This document shows positions 25,690 to 33,467 of a stretch of DNA of 64,000 bases, piece by piece. Positions within the stretch are counted from its first letter, which is position 1. Every line of letters begins with the position of its first letter. Location: contig UBTY01000044.1 of the NCBI GenBank assembly GCA_900468535.1, positions 89,707 through 153,706 of the forward strand. The letters are read 5' to 3'. The notes below the pieces were generated by a model, which saw only the letters and a program-made list of their open reading frames with translations, was not told the origin of the DNA and made no database searches. This stretch comes from Hyphomicrobiales bacterium (GTDB lineage: Bacteria > Pseudomonadota > Alphaproteobacteria > Rhizobiales > Rhizobiaceae). A program made the translations under genes and the position numbers.

Positions 25690-27285
25690 TTACTCGGCGA
25701 TATCAACGCCGTCGAAGCGGTGAACGCCGACCGGATCCTGGACGTAGCCAGAAACCTTGGCGCTCATCGGCACGAATTCCGTGGAGTGATCGAGCGTCGC
25801 CCACGGAGCTTCCTTCTTGAAGACAACCTGTGCTTCTTCGTAGAGCTTGGTGCGCTCGCCGAGATCAGCGGTCTTCTTTGCCTTCTTTACGAGGGCGTCG
25901 AATTCCTTGTTGCACCACTGAGCGCGGTTGTTGCCGCCAACAGCTTCGCAGCCGAGCAGGGTGTCAAGGAAGTTGTCCGGATCGCCATTGTCGCCGGTCC
26001 AGCCGAGGATCGCAGCACCGTCACGGGCCTTGTCCTTGGAGAGCTTCAGGTATTCGGCCCATTCGTGGGTGACGATATCGACCTTGACGCCGACCTTGGC
26101 GAGGTCTGCCTGCATCAGTTCGGCGGCGCGACGTGCGTTCAGCATGTAGGGACGCGAAACCGGCATCGCCCAGATCTTCATCGAGAGATCCTTGACGCCA
26201 GCCTTTTCGAGAGCCTTCTTGGCTTCGTCAGGATTGTAGGCATCGTCCTTGATGCTGTCGTTGTACGACCACATCGTCGGCGGGATCGGGTTCTTGGCAA
26301 CCTGGCCAGCGCCCTGGAAGACGGCATCGACGATCGCCTGCTTGTTGATCGCCATGTTCAGCGCCTTGCGCACTTCAGGCTTGTCGAACGGAGCCTGCAG
26401 CGTGTTGTAGGCGAGGTAAGCGACGTTCAGGCCCGGCTGTTCCAGAACCTTGAGGCTCGAGTCTGCCTTCAGGTCCTTGATGTCAGCCGCGTTCGGGTAC
26501 GGCATGATGTGGCATTCGCCGGCCTTGAGCTTCTGGGTGCGGACGGAAGCATCAGGCGTGATCGCGAAAACGAGATCGTCGATCTTTTCCTTGCCCTTGA
26601 AGTAGGTTTCGTTGGCCTTATAGCGGATGACGGCATCCGGCTGGTAGGCGACGAAGGTGAACGGACCGGTGCCGAGCGGCATCTGGTTCATCTGTTCCAT
26701 CTTGCCGTCAGCCTGCAGCTTGTCGGCGTATTCCTTCGACAGAACCGACGCAAAGTCCATTGCGAGGTCGGCGAGGAACGGAGCTTCCGGATGGTTCAGC
26801 GTGAACTTCACGGTCAGGTCGTCGACCTTTTCGACGGACTTGATCAGTTCAGGGAAGCCCATGCCGGCAGCGTATTCGTAGGAAACGCCTGCGACATACT
26901 TGGCCCACGGGCTGTCAGCCTTCAGCTGGCGCTCGAACGAGAAGACAACGTCGTCAGCGTTCAGATCGCGGCTCGGCGTGAAGAACTCGGTGGTCTGGAA
27001 CTTGACGCCCGGACGCAGCTTGAAGGTGTAGCTCGTGCCGTCGTCCGAAACCGTCCAGCTCTCAGCCAGGCCCGGCTCGATTTCGGTCTTGCCGTGCTTG
27101 AATTCGACGAGGCGGCTATAAACCGTACGCGAGGAAGCATCGAAGGTGGTGCCTGCAGTGTAGATGCCGGGATCAAAACCTTCCGGCGAGCCCTCGGAGC
27201 AGTAAACAAGCGTTTTCGACCAGGCTGCGGATGCCATGGCCGAAGCCAGGACCGTCGCGGCCAACAAGACAGACATCTTTTTCAT
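25690..27285 (-). CDS. dppA: Periplasmic dipeptide-binding protein DppA
   Basis: A 531-residue solute-binding protein (SBP family 5). Signal peptide KKMSVLLAATVLASAMASAAWS, then mature TLVYCSEGSPEGFDPGIYTAGTTFDAS, typical of DppA. SBP-5 features are KFTLNHPEAPFLADLAMDFAS and PLGTGPFTFVAYQPD near the centre. The ATG at 27285 is chosen over an upstream ATG at 27330, because it begins the signal peptide; GGGAAA lies 8-13 bases before it. The transporter takes up dipeptides and, in rhizobia, delta-aminolevulinic acid. The nearby iron regulator gene rirA may be relevant to heme or ALA use. Confidence 0.95.
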   Translation of the reverse strand: MKKMSVLLAATVLASAMASAAWSKTLVYCSEGSPEGFDPGIYTAGTTFDASSRTVYSRLVEFKHGKTEIEPGLAESWTVSDDGTSYTFKLRPGVKFQTTEFFTPSRDLNADDVVFSFERQLKADSPWAKYVAGVSYEYAAGMGFPELIKSVEKVDDLTVKFTLNHPEAPFLADLAMDFASVLSKEYADKLQADGKMEQMNQMPLGTGPFTFVAYQPDAVIRYKANETYFKGKEKIDDLVFAITPDASVRTQKLKAGECHIMPYPNAADIKDLKADSSLKVLEQPGLNVAYLAYNTLQAPFDKPEVRKALNMAINKQAIVDAVFQGAGQVAKNPIPPTMWSYNDSIKDDAYNPDEAKKALEKAGVKDLSMKIWAMPVSRPYMLNARRAAELMQADLAKVGVKVDIVTHEWAEYLKLSKDKARDGAAILGWTGDNGDPDNFLDTLLGCEAVGGNNRAQWCNKEFDALVKKAKKTADLGERTKLYEEAQVVFKKEAPWATLDHSTEFVPMSAKVSGYVQDPVGVHRFDGVDIAE

Positions 27286-27383
27286 GATATCGTTTCCCAG
27301 GTTTGTTCTTTTATTTGAGATGCCGGGCACTCGGCCCGGATCGGCGGCAGATGGAACGATATTTATCTGCTGAAATCAACGAC

Positions 27384-27436
27384 CATATTGGAAAATTTTT
27401 CCAGCTGGACAACTTTAGTAATTTTCCGCCGAAAAT
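27384..27436 (-). promoter_or_regulatory. Probable dppA promoter with two dyads
   Basis: In minus-strand sense: -35 TTGTCC (27412-27407), 17-base spacer, -10 AATATG (27389-27384), about 100 bases before dppA. The spacer consists largely of a 15-base palindrome TGGAAAATTTTTCCA (27389-27403, plus strand). A second inverted repeat, ATTTTC-CGCC-GAAAAT, sits just upstream at 27421-27436. The two share the GGAAAA/TTTTCC core. Confidence 0.45.
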
Positions 27437-27555
27437 AGGCCGCATTTGGAAATATTCGCACTGGATAAGTCCGGTTTTTGTCGCATTCGGTATAATTTCA
27501 CCTACTGGCGCGACGTGGCGACACAAGCTTGCCGCGAACTGAGAGCTCGTTTTCC

Positions 27556-27597
27556 CAAAAACAAAACAACCGCAGGCACCCAAGGCGACTGCGGTTG
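27556..27597 (-). terminator. Intrinsic terminator of rirA
   Basis: Perfect 9-bp stem CAACCGCAG (27567-27575) and CTGCGGTTG (27589-27597), followed in minus-strand sense by TTTTGTTTTT. It lies 22 bases after the rirA stop. Confidence 0.85.
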
Positions 27598-27618
27598 CTG
27601 AATGCAGGAAATAGAAGC

Positions 27619-28101
27619 TCAGGCAGCCGGTGCCGGAACCGCAGGCTTGCGATACTCCTGCTCGCCGGTGAGGCCGAGGAGGAAGTTGATCTGCGGACGC
27701 GCCTTGACCAGATCGTCGATCGAGTACTGGGTCAGCACGTCGAAGAAGGCGTTCAGCGCCTTTCTGAGCGCCGAGTTCAGACCGCAGCTGTCCACCAGCG
27801 GGCACTCGACCATGCCGTCATCCTCAAAGCACTCAGCCATCGCGAAGCTGTCTTCCGTGACGCGCACGATATCGAAGAGGCTGATGTCCTTGGCAGGCCT
27901 ACCGAGGCGAACACCGCCGTTGCGGCCACGAACGGTTTCGACCAGGCCGGCCTTATTGAGCGGCTGCAGGATCTTGAAGAGAAACAGTTCGGAAACACCG
28001 TAGGCCTTGGCGATTTCCGGGATGCGGCTCAGATGCCCATCATTGGCAGCACAGTACATCAACATGCGAACTGCATAGTTGGTCTGCTTGGTCAAACGCA
28101 T
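27619..28101 (-). CDS. rirA: RirA, rhizobial iron regulator (Rrf2 family)
   Basis: A 160-residue Rrf2-type repressor that binds iron-responsive operators when it carries an iron-sulfur cluster; it takes the place of Fur in Rhizobiaceae. Seen: N-terminal winged helix MRLTKQTNYAVRMLMYCAANDG and SELFLFKILQPLNKAGLVETVRGRNGG; the cluster-binding cysteines at about 91, 100 and 106 (AECFEDDGMVECPLVDSCG). The N-terminal sequence is nearly that of R. leguminosarum RirA as I remember it. It has its own promoter and terminator and lies upstream of dppA in the same orientation. Confidence 0.95.
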   Translation of the reverse strand: MRLTKQTNYAVRMLMYCAANDGHLSRIPEIAKAYGVSELFLFKILQPLNKAGLVETVRGRNGGVRLGRPAKDISLFDIVRVTEDSFAMAECFEDDGMVECPLVDSCGLNSALRKALNAFFDVLTQYSIDDLVKARPQINFLLGLTGEQEYRKPAVPAPAA

Positions 28102-28133
28102 GCCGATCTCCAGAATCGTTCCCGTGTAAGTCG

Positions 28134-28172
28134 TCTATATAGTGGCTTTGGTAGTTTTGAACAATTCCAAAA
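28134..28172 (-). promoter_or_regulatory. rirA: rirA promoter overlapped by an Irr-box-like dyad
   Basis: In minus-strand sense: -35 TTGTTC (28164-28159), 17-base spacer, -10 TATATA (about 28141-28136), 35 bases before the ATG. The -35 box lies within an inverted repeat TTTTGAACAATTCCAAAA (28155-28172). Its outer arms TTTTG/CAAAA and A/T-rich centre resemble the iron-control element bound by Irr. In Agrobacterium, rirA has been reported to be repressed by Irr, so an Irr operator here would fit. Confidence 0.55.
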
Positions 28173-28217
28173 TATGAAATTTCCATTCACGTTTATGCGG
28201 CCCCTCGCCGCACGGCC

Positions 28218-28250
28218 TAAAAACAAAACCGGCCCCACGAGGGAGCCGGT
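28218..28250 (-). terminator. Intrinsic terminator of mmsA
   Basis: Stem ACCGGC (28228-28233) with GCCGGT (28245-28250), extended by CCC/GGG with a one-base bulge, loop ACGA; followed in minus-strand sense by TTTTGTTTTT. It is 25 bases after the mmsA stop. Confidence 0.8.
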
Positions 28251-28274
28251 CGAAATGTCATGAGGCTGATCTTA

Positions 28275-29771
28275 TCACTTCATCGTCGGCATGACGAATT
28301 CGGCACCATCCTTGATGCCCGACGGCCAGCGAGCGGTGATCGTCTTCGTCTTCGTCCAGAACTTGATCGAGTCCGTACCATGCTGGTTGAGGTCGCCGAA
28401 GCTCGAAGCCTTCCAGCCACCGAAGGAGTGGTAGGCCAGCGGAACCGGGATCGGAACGTTGATGCCGATCATGCCGATGTTGATACGGGAGGCGAAGTCG
28501 CGGGCCGCATCACCGTCGCGGGTGTAGATCGCAACGCCGTTGCCGTATTCGTGCTTCATCGGCAGGTCGAGGGCTTCTTCGTAGTTCTTCGCGCGGACGA
28601 CCGAGAGAACCGGTCCGAAAATCTCGGTCTTGTAGATCTCCATGTCGGGCGTGACGTTGTCGAACAGCGTGCCGCCGACGAAGTAGCCGCCTTCGTAGCC
28701 CTGCAGCTTGAAGCCACGGCCGTCGACGACGAGCTTGGCACCTTCTTCAACACCCTTGTCGATCAGGCCGCTCACGCGGGCCTGTGCTTCCTTGGTGACG
28801 AGCGGGCCGAGATCGGCCTTGTCATCCGTGTAGGGACCGATGCGGAGCGCCTCGATCTTCGGCGTCAGCTTCTCAACCAGACGGTTGGCCGTCTCTTCGC
28901 CAACCGGAACGGCAACTGAGATCGCCATGCAGCGCTCGCCGGCAGAGCCATAGCCCGCGCCCATCAGGGCGTTGACGGCCTGGTCCATGTCGGCATCCGG
29001 CATGATGATCATGTGGTTCTTGGCGCCACCGAAGCACTGGGCGCGCTTGCCGTTCATGGCAGCAGTACCATAGACGTAGCGGGCGATCGGGGTCGAGCCG
29101 ACGAAGGAGACGGCGCCGATATCGGGATCCGTGAGGATCGCATCGACCGCAGCCTTATCACCGTTGACGACATTGAGGATGCCTGCCGGAAGGCCCGCTT
29201 CGATCATCAGTTCGGCAAGGCGCATCGGAACGGACGGGTCGCGCTCGGACGGCTTCAGGATGAAGGCGTTGCCGCAGGCGATCGCCGGGGCGAACATCCA
29301 CATCGGGATCATGGCCGGGAAGTTGAACGGCGTGATACCGGCGCCGATGCCGACAGCCTGACGCATCGAGTACATGTCGATTGCCGGGCCGGCACCTTCG
29401 GTGAATTCGCCCTTCTGCAGGTGCGGAATGCCGCAAACGAATTCGCAGACTTCAAGACCACGAACGATATCGCCCTTGGAGTCTTCGACCGTCTTGCCGT
29501 GTTCGCTCGACAGGAGGACTGCGAGTTCATCCATGTGCTTGTTCAGAAGTTCGACGAACTTGAAGAACACGCGGGCGCGACGCTGCGGGTTGGTGGCAGC
29601 CCACTTCGGCTGCGCGGCCTTGGCGTTCTCGACCGCGGCGCGGAGTTCGGCGTTGCTCGCCAAGGCGACCGTCGCCTGCACTTCGCCGGTTGCCGGGTTG
29701 AAAACGTTGCTCGAGCGACCGCTGGTGCCAGCGACATGCTTGCCGCCGATAAAATGACCGATCTCACGCAT
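28275..29771 (-). CDS. mmsA: Methylmalonate-semialdehyde dehydrogenase (CoA-acylating)
   Basis: A 498-residue aldehyde dehydrogenase family enzyme that converts methylmalonate semialdehyde to propionyl-CoA (and malonate semialdehyde to acetyl-CoA) in valine and inositol breakdown. Seen: EIGHFIGGKHVAGTSGRSSNVFNPATGEV, TPFNFPAMIPMWMFAPAIACGNAFILKPSERDPS (cofactor region), SFVGSTPIARYVY and the catalytic Cys in YGSAGERCMAIS. The ATG at 29771 has AGGAGG in good position; the frame open upstream is not needed. It is divergent from a monooxygenase-LysR gene pair and ends in its own terminator. Confidence 0.95.
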   Translation of the reverse strand: MREIGHFIGGKHVAGTSGRSSNVFNPATGEVQATVALASNAELRAAVENAKAAQPKWAATNPQRRARVFFKFVELLNKHMDELAVLLSSEHGKTVEDSKGDIVRGLEVCEFVCGIPHLQKGEFTEGAGPAIDMYSMRQAVGIGAGITPFNFPAMIPMWMFAPAIACGNAFILKPSERDPSVPMRLAELMIEAGLPAGILNVVNGDKAAVDAILTDPDIGAVSFVGSTPIARYVYGTAAMNGKRAQCFGGAKNHMIIMPDADMDQAVNALMGAGYGSAGERCMAISVAVPVGEETANRLVEKLTPKIEALRIGPYTDDKADLGPLVTKEAQARVSGLIDKGVEEGAKLVVDGRGFKLQGYEGGYFVGGTLFDNVTPDMEIYKTEIFGPVLSVVRAKNYEEALDLPMKHEYGNGVAIYTRDGDAARDFASRINIGMIGINVPIPVPLAYHSFGGWKASSFGDLNQHGTDSIKFWTKTKTITARWPSGIKDGAEFVMPTMK

Positions 29772-29828
29772 GGATGTGCCTCCTCTTCGTTTCTTGGATG
29801 CCGCACAATCGCACTTCAATTTACACAA

Positions 29829-29842
29829 ATCAATGAACTGAT
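29829..29842. promoter_or_regulatory. LysR-type dyad between mmsA and the monooxygenase-LysR pair
   Basis: ATCA-ATGAAC-TGAT, a 14-base inverted repeat of the T-N11-A kind used by LysR regulators, in the middle of the 158-base divergent spacer. A wider inverted pair GCACAA ... TTGTGC surrounds it. The nearby LysR gene (30250-31131) is the natural candidate to bind. Confidence 0.4.
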
Positions 29843-29929
29843 ATAAGGAACCGTTGTGCGAAAATTAAAGTTGCTGGCGGCGCTATGGGCCCTGCGGAGC
29901 TATATAGAGCGTCAGCCGAATTTGAGAGG

Positions 29930-30253
29930 ATGATCTCCGTGAGCGCAAAACCTATTGTCAGAATGGCCGAGATCGAGATCGATCCGACCCAGCTTGAAGC
30001 GTACCGCACGCTGCTTTCCGAAGAGATCGAAGCCGCGGTCGCCCTGGAAGACGGCGTTCTTTCGCTCACCGCCGTTGCCATCAAGGACAGTCCTCACAAG
30101 ATCCGCATCCTCGAAGTCTATGCGGATCGCGCGGCCTACGAGGCGCATCTGCTGACGCCGCATTTCCTGAAGTACAAGAACGGGACGGTGGGGATGGTGA
30201 CGTCACTGACGCTCGTCGATGTCGAGCCTATCGCGATGGCGGCCAAGGCATGA
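29930..30253 (+). CDS. Putative quinol/antibiotic-biosynthesis-type monooxygenase (ABM domain)
   Basis: A 107-residue ferredoxin-like alpha+beta barrel protein: VRMAEIEIDPTQLEAYRTLLSEEIEAAVALEDGVLSLTAVAIKD, then IRILEVYADRAAYEAHLLTPHFLKYK, the ABM signature with the conserved YxxHxxTPHF. Such proteins oxidise quinols or reactive carbonyls, or act as heme-free monooxygenases; the substrate is unknown. Start: ATG at 29930 with GAGAGG just before; a GTG at 29939 is possible. Its stop overlaps the start of the LysR gene by four bases. Confidence 0.82.
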   Translation: MISVSAKPIVRMAEIEIDPTQLEAYRTLLSEEIEAAVALEDGVLSLTAVAIKDSPHKIRILEVYADRAAYEAHLLTPHFLKYKNGTVGMVTSLTLVDVEPIAMAAKA

Positions 30254-31131
30254 ACTGGGACGACGTCCGCATCTTCCTTGCCGTCGCGCGCACCGGGCAG
30301 ATCCTCGCGGCCTCCAAACGGCTGGCGCTCAACCATGCCACACTATCGCGGCGCCTGACGTCGCTCGAGGAAGCACTGAAGACCCGGCTCTTCGTTCGCC
30401 GCACGAACGGATGCGAACTGACGACCGAAGGAGAAGTGTTCCTCGCCTCGGCCGAGCGTATGGAAACGGAGATGCTTGCCGCGCAGGCCAATCTCGGCCG
30501 CACCGATACCGCGATTGCCGGCACTGTGCGGGTCGGAGCACCCGACGGCTTCGGCGTTTCGTTCCTCGCGCCTCGCATGGGCCGGCTGATCGAGCGACAT
30601 CCGGAACTGAAGATCCAGCTGGTGCCGGTACCGCGCTCGTTTTCGCTGTCACAGCGCGAGGCGGATATCGCCATCACGCTCGAACGCCCGGAACAGGGTC
30701 GTCTCGTCTCGTCCAAGCTGACGGACTATACGCTCGGCCTCTATGCTTCGCGTGACTATCTTGGAAAGCATGAAGCGCCCGTCGATGCCGATGCGCTGAA
30801 GACGCATCCCCGGATCGGCTATGTCGAGGACCTCGTTTTCACGGCCTCGCTCAATTTCAGTTCGGCTGTGATGCGCAGCTGGGATGCCTCATTCGAGATT
30901 TCGACCGCGATCGGCCAGACGGAGGCCGTGCGCTCTGGCGCCGGCATCGGCATCCTCCACGACTACATCGCGCGGCAATACCCTGAACTCGTACAAGTGC
31001 TTCCCGACGTTTCCATTCACCGGGCCTACTGGACGACCTATCACGAAAGCGCACGGGATCTCGTTCGCGTCCGCACCGTGGTCGATTTCCTGCAGGAACT
31101 GGTCAGCGCTGAACGCGACATATTTCTCTGA
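30250..31131 (+). CDS. LysR family transcriptional regulator
   Basis: A 293-residue LysR-type regulator. The helix-turn-helix occupies about 1-60 (DDVRIFLAVARTGQILAASKRLALNHATLSRRLTSLEEALKTRLFVR), and the effector domain starts at TVRVGAPDGFGVSFLAPRMGRLIERHPELKIQLVP. The ATGA overlap with the monooxygenase gene shows one transcript, so this regulator probably controls its own operon and perhaps the divergent mmsA. Confidence 0.9.
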   Translation: MNWDDVRIFLAVARTGQILAASKRLALNHATLSRRLTSLEEALKTRLFVRRTNGCELTTEGEVFLASAERMETEMLAAQANLGRTDTAIAGTVRVGAPDGFGVSFLAPRMGRLIERHPELKIQLVPVPRSFSLSQREADIAITLERPEQGRLVSSKLTDYTLGLYASRDYLGKHEAPVDADALKTHPRIGYVEDLVFTASLNFSSAVMRSWDASFEISTAIGQTEAVRSGAGIGILHDYIARQYPELVQVLPDVSIHRAYWTTYHESARDLVRVRTVVDFLQELVSAERDIFL

Positions 31132-31143
31132 GCGTTCGGCGGC

Positions 31144-31587
31144 TCAAGACTGATCCTTGGCATCAGCGGCTTCCGCCGCCCTGACCGGCATCGCGTCGAT
31201 GATCGCAAAGAGTTCACCGCTGTTGACGGGTTCGCGAACGTTCAGCTTCACCGTCCCGTCCTTGCCGACGAGAAACGCCGCAAACTCACCTGCCGACAAG
31301 CCGATCAGTTCCTGTTCCAGAGTTCCGGGATCGAGGCTTTCGGCGGCGCCAAAAATGGCGCGCACGCTGCCATCGGCAACCTTCAGGACGACCACGTCAC
31401 GCTCGCTCAGACCCTCCCGGTCGGCGAGCAGCATATTCTCCTGGCGTGCCGCACGCGCATTGTCTTTATCTGGAAAGATCACCACGACGCGGTTTTTCCA
31501 TTGAAACTGCTCGAGGCTGCCGATGGCCGCATACCCGGCATTCGTCTCATCAACCTTGGTCGCGCCATATAAGAGTGTCTTTGACAT
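31144..31587 (-). CDS. DUF4174-type protein of unknown function
   Basis: A 147-residue protein. It has a thioredoxin-like pattern without cysteines: SLEQFQWKNRVVVIFPDKDNARAARQENMLLADREGLSERDVVVLKVADG, then LIGLSAGEFAAFLVGKDGTVKLNVREPVNSGELFAIIDAMPVR, which matches the DUF4174 layout (FLVGKDG(x)VK). No signal peptide from the chosen ATG at 31587, which has GGGAGA eight bases upstream; a longer frame begins at 31614. It converges on the LysR gene. Role unknown. Confidence 0.75.
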   Translation of the reverse strand: MSKTLLYGATKVDETNAGYAAIGSLEQFQWKNRVVVIFPDKDNARAARQENMLLADREGLSERDVVVLKVADGSVRAIFGAAESLDPGTLEQELIGLSAGEFAAFLVGKDGTVKLNVREPVNSGELFAIIDAMPVRAAEAADAKDQS

Positions 31588-31770
31588 TCGATATTCTCCC
31601 GCTGTCAATGACAACGCTTGCCCGAAGGGAGCGGTTCCATGGCCAGGTCAGTCGGGGAGAAATTGCCACTCGGTGCGCCGGCAAGAAACCGGTTCAGAAG
31701 ACGGTCGGCATTGCGGACCGGAAGGTGGCAGGGGCGGCCGGAAAATCCAGGCCAGCCCCATTGCATGCGT

Positions 31771-32016
31771 TCACTCGGGAAGAAGTCCCGTAATCGGCAA
31801 CTGCAGCGCTGCAGCGATCCGCTTCAACTTGGCAGGATCAGCATCGGCGCCGCTTTCGACATCCTGGATCTCGCTGACGAGCAGGCCACATGTGACAGCA
31901 AGATCGTCAATCGAGTAACCAACGGCCTCGCGAGCATTCTTAACAGCAGCTGCGATATTAATAGTGGATACGACCGTGGCCTTGGTTTCATCCAGATTGT
32001 TGAGCGAAATGGACAT
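31771..32016 (-). CDS. Small XRE-family helix-turn-helix protein
   Basis: An 81-residue protein whose C-terminal two thirds are a Cro/CI helix-turn-helix: IAAAVKNAREAVGYSIDDLAVTCGLLVSEIQDVESGADADPAKLKRIAAALQLP. AAGGAG eight bases before the ATG supports the start. It is not next to a toxin gene, and nothing suggests phage origin. It probably acts as a small dimeric DNA-binding regulator; the target is unknown. Confidence 0.8.
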   Translation of the reverse strand: MSISLNNLDETKATVVSTINIAAAVKNAREAVGYSIDDLAVTCGLLVSEIQDVESGADADPAKLKRIAAALQLPITGLLPE

Positions 32017-32345
32017 TCAAGTCTCCTTCTAAAATCACTCTGAATTAACCCCCGCTTAAGAAATGGCATTCTCAATCACATTTTGCAACGCAATATGACG
32101 GCTGACAACCAAATTGTGATGCATTGAAACGATTAGCGCGCGATCTTTTCCCGCTTGCGCTTCCGATCGCAAGACGCCTGCTTACCACATCAATGACCCT
32201 ACATCGCTTGGTGGATCGGGATCATAAATTCGTTGCAGCGCAGGGGGTAGAGGCGTAGGGTTTGAGGTGCGGCGCCGCCAATCACAAAAAGCAGAGCTGG
32301 GCGCGGAAGGGCGACAAGACTGCGTTTGTGGAGGCAGATCCCGCC
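32017..32345. other. Gene-free region between the XRE gene and the universal stress protein
   Basis: 329 bases of divergent spacer. It is AT-rich near the XRE gene (32030-32130). A frame open across the right part reads into the stress protein but has no start with a good ribosome site before 32346. I looked for an FNR/FixK box (TTGAT-N4-ATCAA), which often precedes rhizobial universal stress genes, and found none; nothing else stands out. Confidence 0.5.
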
Positions 32346-33233
32346 ATGTTCACCGTGCGAATGAGACAACAGCAACCCGACCGTAACCCGGAGGGAATGC
32401 AATACGCGGATCAGTGTCTGGCGCGGGCCGACGTGCTGGCCCTGCTCTCCGATCCCGCATGCGCGCATTCCTGCCTCGAGATCGCCGAACAGGCCGCGCG
32501 CTCGATCAACGGGAGCATGGGGGCAGCTCATCTCGGCACACGCCCTGTCGGCATGATCACGGCACCAGAAGAGATCGATCTGATGATGTTGCGCGAGATC
32601 TCGGAAGGGTCTTCGCGAGAACGCTTCGAACATGTGAGCAAGGTATTCCGGGCATGGCGACGCAACTCTCCGGAACGGCGGACCCTGCCGATCGGCGACT
32701 ATGGCGGCGACATGGAGCGCTGCATGGCGCGCGAGGCTCACGACAACTCGATCGTGGTGGCACCGTACCACGGCAACCTGGACGCCCGGGATGCCTTCTA
32801 CGAACTCATCTTCAATGAACAGAAGCTGGTGCTGGTGCCGCCGCGCGGCGGCTACAGTGGCAACCTGCTGCGTCACGTCGTGATCGCCTGGAAGCCGCAA
32901 AATCATGCCCAGCGCGCTGTCATCGCCTCAAGGCAATGGCTGAGAGCAGCGGAACGCGTAACGATCCTCTGCGTCAACGACACGCCGGCTGCCGTATCGC
33001 AAAACAAGGCAAAGGACTTGCTGACCGAGATCGGCATCGGAGCTGATATCGTCGCCGTCAGTTCAGGAACCCGCTTCGTCGGCGAAACCATTCTCGATTT
33101 CGCCCGCGCCGAGAACGCCAGCTGCCTGCTTCTCGGCGCCTTCAAGCACAGCTATTTCCTGGAACTGCTGCTTGGACGGGTCACACGGTATCTATTGCAG
33201 AACGCGCCAATGCCATTGCTGATGAAGCACTGA
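32346..33233 (+). CDS. Universal stress protein family (tandem UspA-like)
   Basis: A 295-residue protein of two weakly similar Usp-type halves. The second half has the recognisable pattern HVVIAWKPQNHAQRAVIASRQWL and AENASCLLLGAFKHSYFLELLLGRVTRYLLQNAPMPLLMKH, equivalent to the family's G-x2-G-x9-G(S/T) nucleotide region, here partly altered. The first half is degenerate (DYGGDMERCMAREAHDNSIVVAPYHG). Start: ATG at 32346 with GGAGG 12 bases upstream; later ATGs at 32361 and 32397 are alternatives. Probably a stress-response nucleotide-binding protein. Confidence 0.78.
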   Translation: MFTVRMRQQQPDRNPEGMQYADQCLARADVLALLSDPACAHSCLEIAEQAARSINGSMGAAHLGTRPVGMITAPEEIDLMMLREISEGSSRERFEHVSKVFRAWRRNSPERRTLPIGDYGGDMERCMAREAHDNSIVVAPYHGNLDARDAFYELIFNEQKLVLVPPRGGYSGNLLRHVVIAWKPQNHAQRAVIASRQWLRAAERVTILCVNDTPAAVSQNKAKDLLTEIGIGADIVAVSSGTRFVGETILDFARAENASCLLLGAFKHSYFLELLLGRVTRYLLQNAPMPLLMKH

Positions 33234-33264
33234 GCCAGTCAAATCGTGATGAAAAGTGGAAGAA

Positions 33265-33341
33265 TGGTACGGTTGGGGGGTCTCGAACCTCCGACCTCAG
33301 GTGCCACAAACCTGCGCTCTAACCAACTGAGCTACAACCGC
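33265..33341 (-). tRNA. tRNA-His (anticodon GTG), alphaproteobacterial type
   Basis: A 77-base cloverleaf on the minus strand. Acceptor GCGGTTG pairs with CAACCGT (first pair G-U), discriminator A73 and encoded CCA. Anticodon arm CAGGT / ACCTG around TTGTGGC, anticodon GTG. The T arm includes GGTTCGAGACC. The base before position 1 is T, so no G-1 is encoded and base 73 is A; most organisms need G-1:C73, but alphaproteobacteria are known to be the exception. Confidence 0.95.
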
Positions 33342-33368
33342 ACAAATCGCGTCCGACGCGACGGGGCT

Positions 33369-33397
33369 CACATACGAGGACTTGAAAATTAATTCAA
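33369..33397 (-). promoter_or_regulatory. Promoter for tRNA-His
   Basis: In minus-strand sense: TTGAAT (33397-33392), 17-base spacer, TATGTG (33374-33369), about 28 bases before the tRNA 5' end. Followed by a GC-rich discriminator (AGCCCCG), usual for stable RNA genes. Confidence 0.5.
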
Positions 33398-33420
33398 GCC
33401 CTATCTCGTCTCAATATACA

Positions 33421-33449
33421 AAAAGGCCGGACGAATGGTCCAGCCTTTT
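33421..33449 (-). terminator. Intrinsic terminator of the phasin gene
   Basis: Stem of AAAAGGC/GCCTTTT plus GGAC/GTCC with a single C-A mismatch, loop GAATG; followed in minus-strand sense by T and an AT-rich run. It lies 18 bases after the phasin stop. Confidence 0.85.
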
Positions 33450-33467
33450 GTTGTCCTGGTGATCGGA

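Larger units (their letters stand above)
27286..27618. other. Gene-free region between dppA and rirA
   Basis: 333 bases, noticeably AT-richer than the flanking genes, without a supported gene. It contains the dppA promoter and dyads (27384-27436), a small GC hairpin CCGGGC-ACTCG-GCCCGG (about 27323-27339) in the dppA leader, and the rirA terminator at 27556-27597. I looked for the RirA operator pattern TGA-N9-TCA here and found none. Confidence 0.6.

Noticed and set aside
25720..27318. 532-codon plus-strand open frame
   Set aside because: Antisense to dppA, which is a full-length binding protein with a signal peptide; low-complexity shadow translation.
27286..27618. RirA operator (TGA-N9-TCA) upstream of dppA
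   Set aside because: Checked every TGA in this spacer on the plus strand; none has TCA nine bases on.
32017..32345. FNR/FixK box before the universal stress protein
   Set aside because: No TTGAT-N4-ATCAA or close variant seen.
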